NCBI GenBank assembly: GCA_003455235.1
Contig: DMRT01000129.1
Span: 1-9,518 of the forward strand
Reading direction: 5' to 3'
DNA: 9,518 nt
Origin: Chitinophagaceae bacterium
GTDB taxonomy: Bacteria; Bacteroidota; Bacteroidia; Chitinophagales; Chitinophagaceae
This document shows positions 6,137-9,518 of this stretch, one piece after another (within the stretch, counting starts at the first letter, position 1; every line of letters begins with the position of its first letter). Made by a program: the position numbers and the translations under genes. Below the pieces are notes generated by a model. The model did no database searches and had not been told where the DNA came from. It saw nothing but the letters and a program-made list of their open reading frames with translations.

Positions 6137-6386
6137 GGATGCTGGTTTGCTGTTTGTCTTTTTTCAGAAGGGCAGCGATGGCGATGAAAACCCAGATAAT
6201 GTTAACGATCATGGATGGATAGGCCCCATGCACCAGGGTGTTTACGGTAAAGAAAACGCCACCCGCAAGGTTGCTGATGATGTATGGTTTGGAAGCGCTG
6301 CTCAGCTTTCCGTTGATGTTCAGGAAATAGGCACCTACTATCAGTACGGCGCCAACCCATCCGATGATCTCAATAAAATAATCCAT
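6126..6386 (-). CDS. small three-helix membrane protein, CBU_0592 type
   Basis: An 86-residue inner-membrane protein with helices at about 5-23, 33-51 and 55-74 and a charged KKDKQQTSIREK tail. The pattern IIGWVGAVLIVGAYFL, NLAGGVFFTVNTLVHGAYPS and MIVNIIWVFIAIAAL matches what I recall as the CBU_0592 family of small membrane proteins, whose function is unknown. A longer frame reaches an ATG at 6440, but it would overlap the PLP-enzyme gene by 50 nt and add a non-hydrophobic leader. The ATG at 6386, 4 nt after the PLP-enzyme stop and directly before the first helix, is the better start. It lies between the PLP enzyme and the TIGR02757 gene in one tight operon and overlaps the latter by 11 nt. 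Confidence 0.8.
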   Translation of the reverse strand: MDYFIEIIGWVGAVLIVGAYFLNINGKLSSASKPYIISNLAGGVFFTVNTLVHGAYPSMIVNIIWVFIAIAALLKKDKQQTSIREK

Positions 6387-6390
6387 GGTA

Positions 6391-7530
6391 TTATCCAATG
6401 GCCTGCTCCAGGTCTTCAATAAGATCACCGGCGTCTTCAATACCTACGCTCAGTCTTATCAATGAATCAGGCAGGCCGTTTTTGATCCTTTCTTCCCGGG
6501 GGATGCTGGCATGGGTCATGCTTGCCGGGTGATTGATCAGTGATTCAACACCTCCCAGGCTTTCGGCCAGGGAAAACAGGTGAGTCGATGAAAGCACTTT
6601 GGTGGCAGCTTCCACGGTTTCATCTTTTAATACAAAACTGATCATGCCACCAAAACCACGCATTTGTTTTTTGGCAATGGCGTGTCCCGGGCTGTCTTCA
6701 AAACCCGGCCAGTAAACCTTTGCCACTTTGGGATGGTTGCGGAGCCAGGCGGCAATTTTTTCCCCGTTTTCGCAATGCTGCTTCATGCGCACGTGCAGTG
6801 TTTTGATGCCCCGCAGGATGAGAAAACAATCCATGGGTCCGGGAACAGCGCCACAGCTTTTCTGGATGAAATATAATTTTTCCCGCAGATCCGCGTCGTT
6901 CATCATCAGGGCGCCCTGGATCACATCACTATGACCGCTCAGGTATTTTGTTGCTGAATGCATCACAATATCAGCACCCAGGTCTAGCGGGTTTTGCAGG
7001 TAAGGGGAAGCAAACGTGTTGTCAACGCAAAGCAATGCACTGGCCGACTTTGCCACGGCAGCAATGGCGGCAATATCACTGATGTTCATCAAGGGATTGG
7101 TGGGTGTTTCCACCCAGATGAGTTTGGTGGTTGGTGATACGGCTGCTTTTACGTTTTCAATATTACCGGTATCAACGTATTTGAATTTTATTCCGTAACG
7201 TTCCCACACTTTGGTGAACAGGCGGTAGCTGCCACCATACATGTCATTGGCAGCAATCACTTCGTCGCCGGGATTCAGCAGTTTCATCACACTATCGGTT
7301 GCCGCCACGCCGCTACCGAATGCCAGGGCAAATTGTGCATTCTCTATGGCGGCATATGCATCCTCGAGTGCTTTGCGGGTAGGGTTTTGCGAACGGGCAT
7401 ATTCATACCCCTTGTGCTTCCCCGGGGCAGCCTGCACATACGTGCTGGTTTGATAAATGGGAGTCATAATGGCGCCTGTGCTGGGATCTGGTTCGGCACC
7501 GGCATGAATGAATTTAGTAGCAAGCTTCAT
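6391..7530 (-). CDS. cystathionine gamma-synthase/gamma-lyase-type PLP enzyme
   Basis: A 379-residue fold-type I PLP enzyme of the Cys/Met metabolism family. Seen motifs: YARSQNPTR (44-52) whose Tyr/Arg bind cofactor phosphate of the neighbouring subunit; SGVAAT (73-78); Tyr98 in NDMYGG that stacks on PLP; CVDNTFASP (168-176) with the Asp that holds the pyridine nitrogen; HSATKYLSGHSD (191-202) with the Schiff-base Lys195; LAESLGGVESL (321-331) and LIRLSVGIED (358-367) near the C-terminus. The length equals the family norm. The sequence style is close to cystathionine gamma-lyase, but gamma-synthase, lyase and acyl-homoserine sulfhydrylase cannot be told apart reliably by eye. The open frame extends upstream to 7686 over the asnB 3' end; the start at 7530 gives MKLATKFIHAG, the usual beginning of the family, so the extension is rejected. 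It is the first gene of a four-gene tight run, 67 nt after asnB. Confidence 0.92.
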   Translation of the reverse strand: MKLATKFIHAGAEPDPSTGAIMTPIYQTSTYVQAAPGKHKGYEYARSQNPTRKALEDAYAAIENAQFALAFGSGVAATDSVMKLLNPGDEVIAANDMYGGSYRLFTKVWERYGIKFKYVDTGNIENVKAAVSPTTKLIWVETPTNPLMNISDIAAIAAVAKSASALLCVDNTFASPYLQNPLDLGADIVMHSATKYLSGHSDVIQGALMMNDADLREKLYFIQKSCGAVPGPMDCFLILRGIKTLHVRMKQHCENGEKIAAWLRNHPKVAKVYWPGFEDSPGHAIAKKQMRGFGGMISFVLKDETVEAATKVLSSTHLFSLAESLGGVESLINHPASMTHASIPREERIKNGLPDSLIRLSVGIEDAGDLIEDLEQAIG

Positions 7531-7566
7531 ATATAACAGTATTTGGTCGTGATCTTTTTTGCCCGG

Positions 7567-7596
7567 CAAAGGTGCGGAATTAACAGCGAATAACAA
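7567..7596 (-). promoter_or_regulatory. candidate promoter in the asnB-PLP enzyme gap
   Basis: On the minus strand TTG (plus 7594-7596) is followed after 19 nt by CACCTTTG (plus 7567-7574), one base off the TAnnTTTG consensus. The start would fall near 7562, giving a leader of about 30 nt. It would let the PLP-enzyme operon be expressed separately from asnB. Confidence 0.4.
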
Positions 7597-7597
7597 G

Positions 7598-9490
7598 TTA
7601 AAGAAGTTGGGCGGCGCAAAGGTACCTCCAGTCAAAATTCCGGTCATCATGTGCTGCCTTTGGTTCAGCTTGTTTGTCCAATACATCTTTGTTGAGTATT
7701 CCGGCTTTTACCAGTTTTCTTTTTGACTCATGAATATATTCCTGCAATGCCTTTTCCTGCATCCAGCTTTTCTGTGGGGTTTCAAAACCCACTTTTTCCT
7801 TACGCCATACAATTTCGTCGGGCAGTTTTTTATCCATGGATTTTCTCAACAGGTATTTTGTCCAGCCTTCGTGCATCTTTAACTGCGAAGGAAGGGAAAA
7901 CACGAATTCCACCAGTTCATGGTTCAGGAAAGGGAGCCTTACTTCCCTGCCATGCGCCATGCTGTTGCGGTCGGCAAAGCGCAGCAATTCCTCCAATCCC
8001 ATTTCAGCTACGTGGAAATAGAGGATGTCGTTGAGTTTGGTCACGATGGGTTTGTGAATTCCTTCCCAGGTACGACCGGCCACGGCTTTGAGGAATGCGG
8101 TGCTGAGGCCCGGGTGGCGGATTGTTTTTAAATATTCTTTCCGCTCAAGCTGGATGGCTGCGTGTGAGGGAAGAAAGGCGGCTACCAGGTTTTTTATATC
8201 CCATTCAAAGGGCTGATCATTTTTTAAAAATGCTTTCCGTTCCACCCGGGCAGAACCAAGCTTGTGCCTGCTTAATACTTCCTGCAGGTACCAATGGATG
8301 AATTTGGGATAGCCTCCGAGCACTTCATCGGCTCCCTGCCCGTCGAGCAATACTTTTACCTGCTGCTGTTTCGCCAGTTCAAAAACTTTGTATTGGGCAT
8401 AGATGCCGGAAGATTGAAACGGTTCTTCCTGGTGGTAACACAGTTTTTCAAATTCACGGATCAGCCCGTCGGCCGAAGGGAATGCTTTGTGATTGTTGAC
8501 AGCCAGATGCTCTGCTACCAGGTTAACATACCCTGCCTCGTTGTTTTCAAAGCCGGGAAACACGGCAGAAAATGTTTGCAGCCGCCCGGGGCTGTTACCA
8601 AAGATGATGGCGTTGTCGTCCGGAGCTGGTTTTTTTCCAATGGCCGTAATACAGGCGGCAATGGTGGAGCTGTCGAGTCCGCCACTCAGACTGGTGCCAA
8701 TGGCCACATCACTCCGGAGGCGCCGACGGATGGACTGGTTGAGCAATTCGTTGAATTTTTCAATGGCAACGGCAGGTGTGATATCGATTTTGATCTCTTT
8801 ATTGATCTGCCAGTAGCGCTTTATCCGGGAGGGTTGTGAAGCGGGGGAGAATTTCAGGTAATAGGAAGGAGGAAGGGAGTATACCGATTCAAAAAAAGTT
8901 TGCTCTTTGTCCACACAGTTCTGCACATGTCCCAGGGCAAGATAGTTGAGCAGCATTTTTTTATCAGTAACTTTTTCAATGCCGATTTTCCACAGGGCTT
9001 TCATTTCGCTGGCGAAAACGAAATTTTCTTCGTCTTCGTAATAGTAAAATGGTTTTTCGCCAAAGCGGTCCCGGGCAGCAAAAAGTATTTCTTCTTTTTC
9101 ATCCCAGATGGCGAAAGCAAACATGCCGTCGAATTGCTGCAGGCAGCGTTCTTTCCAGTAATCGTAGGCAGCCATGATCACTTCGGTGTCCGACTTAGAA
9201 GTAAAACTGTATCCCTTGTTCTGCAAAAAATTCCTGATCTCTGTGTAATTGTATATCTCGCCGTTGTGAACAATGTGATAGCGTCCGGCATAGGGCATGG
9301 GCTGGGCAGCGTTTGCGCTGAGGTCGATGATGGAAAGGCGGCGGTGGCCCAGGTGAACGGTATTTTTCCGGTTACTCCATATACCTTCCCCATCGGGTCC
9401 CCGGTGAGCAAGGACGTCTGTCATTTTTTTTAAATGAACAGGAGCCGCCGGGTTGGGGCTGTTCAATAATATACCGGCAATTCCGCACAT
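7598..9490 (-). CDS. asnB: glutamine-hydrolysing asparagine synthetase
   Basis: A 630-residue cytoplasmic enzyme making asparagine from aspartate, ATP and glutamine-derived ammonia. The N-terminal class II glutamine amidotransferase domain (about 2-205) begins MCGIAG, where Cys2 becomes the N-terminal nucleophile after Met removal, which fixes the start. LAHRGPDGEG (28-37), HLGHRRLSIID (46-56) with Arg50, HNGEIYNY (75-82) and SDTEVI (100-105) line the glutaminase site. The synthetase domain has the PP-loop LSGGLDSS (268-275) for ATP pyrophosphate and DGQGADEVLGGYP (383-395). RFADRNSMAHGREVRLPFLN, from about 505, is the conserved late block. It is about 75 residues longer than E. coli AsnB, as in many Bacillus- and Bacteroidota-type enzymes. 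Related enzymes also amidate sugars or peptides in surface-polymer clusters, but the neighbours here are amino acid metabolism, so asparagine synthesis is favoured. The promoter should lie near or beyond the right edge; only 28 nt of upstream sequence are present and no full promoter is visible in them. Confidence 0.93.
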   Translation of the reverse strand: MCGIAGILLNSPNPAAPVHLKKMTDVLAHRGPDGEGIWSNRKNTVHLGHRRLSIIDLSANAAQPMPYAGRYHIVHNGEIYNYTEIRNFLQNKGYSFTSKSDTEVIMAAYDYWKERCLQQFDGMFAFAIWDEKEEILFAARDRFGEKPFYYYEDEENFVFASEMKALWKIGIEKVTDKKMLLNYLALGHVQNCVDKEQTFFESVYSLPPSYYLKFSPASQPSRIKRYWQINKEIKIDITPAVAIEKFNELLNQSIRRRLRSDVAIGTSLSGGLDSSTIAACITAIGKKPAPDDNAIIFGNSPGRLQTFSAVFPGFENNEAGYVNLVAEHLAVNNHKAFPSADGLIREFEKLCYHQEEPFQSSGIYAQYKVFELAKQQQVKVLLDGQGADEVLGGYPKFIHWYLQEVLSRHKLGSARVERKAFLKNDQPFEWDIKNLVAAFLPSHAAIQLERKEYLKTIRHPGLSTAFLKAVAGRTWEGIHKPIVTKLNDILYFHVAEMGLEELLRFADRNSMAHGREVRLPFLNHELVEFVFSLPSQLKMHEGWTKYLLRKSMDKKLPDEIVWRKEKVGFETPQKSWMQEKALQEYIHESKRKLVKAGILNKDVLDKQAEPKAAHDDRNFDWRYLCAAQLL

Positions 9491-9518
9491 GGTGTAAATA
9501 TCAATAAAAAAAATGAGG

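Noticed and set aside
6387..6440. 18-residue N-terminal extension of the small membrane protein
   Set aside because: It overlaps the PLP enzyme by 50 nt, and the ATG at 6386 sits 4 nt after that gene and directly before the first helix.
7617..7624. TACCTTTG on the minus strand, a perfect -7 element inside the asnB 3' end
   Set aside because: No TTG lies at the right spacing upstream, and the bases encode the asnB C-terminus; the site in the intergenic gap is better placed.
7531..7686. N-terminal 52-residue extension of the PLP enzyme reading frame
   Set aside because: It lies over the asnB 3' end and the candidate promoter, has no family similarity, and MKLATKFIHAG at 7530 is the normal family start.
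8294..8839. 181-codon open frame on the plus strand inside asnB
   Set aside because: It is fully antisense to strongly conserved synthetase sequence and shows no family features; likewise the frames at 8900-9433 and 2983-3441.
1..9518. CRISPR arrays, insertion sequences, phage genes, tRNA genes, toxin-antitoxin or defence modules
   Set aside because: No spaced direct repeats, transposase or integrase motifs, tRNA-like cloverleaf or paired small toxin-like genes were seen on reading both strands.

Overview
The window looks like chromosomal DNA of a Bacteroidota bacterium, probably a member of the Chitinophagaceae. This rests on protein styles (the TIGR02757 glycosylase-like family, a CBU_0592-type membrane protein, a DPN/DUF11-like secreted protein), on near-absent Shine-Dalgarno signals, and on intergenic matches to the Bacteroidota promoter pattern TTG-N18/19-TAnnTTTG. 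The genus is not determined. There is no sign of a phage, insertion sequence, CRISPR array, tRNA or rRNA.

Left part (1-2313), all on the minus strand: a lipoprotein with TPR-like helices whose C-terminus lies beyond the window edge. Upstream of it is a secreted 491-residue protein with a DUF11-like beta-sandwich region. A 20-bp hairpin lies between them and contains the lipoprotein start codon. A 283-nt gap (2031-2313) with several inverted repeats separates this pair from the next unit.

Middle part (2314-5011): a translationally coupled pair made of a fumarylacetoacetase-family hydrolase and a flavin-reductase-like split-barrel flavoprotein (minus strand). It is divergent from a membrane fatty acid hydroxylase (plus strand). 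The 99-nt divergent gap carries a good Bacteroidota -7 element in each direction. The pair fits aromatic (tyrosine/homogentisate-type) degradation; the hydroxylase fits 2-hydroxylation of sphingolipid or other fatty acyl chains.

Right part (5013-9490), all on the minus strand: asparagine synthetase (asnB), then a cystathionine gamma-synthase/lyase-type PLP enzyme, a small three-helix membrane protein, a TIGR02757 HhH-GPD-like protein and a conserved small protein. The last four are separated by 4 nt or overlap by 11 and 1 nt, so they read as one operon. It ends head-on against the fatty acid hydroxylase with a single base between the two stop codons.

Most of the window is ordinary metabolism. 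I see no clear new defence or mobile system. The least explained parts are the secreted protein/lipoprotein pair with its start-codon hairpin, and the small 107-residue protein coupled to the glycosylase-like gene.
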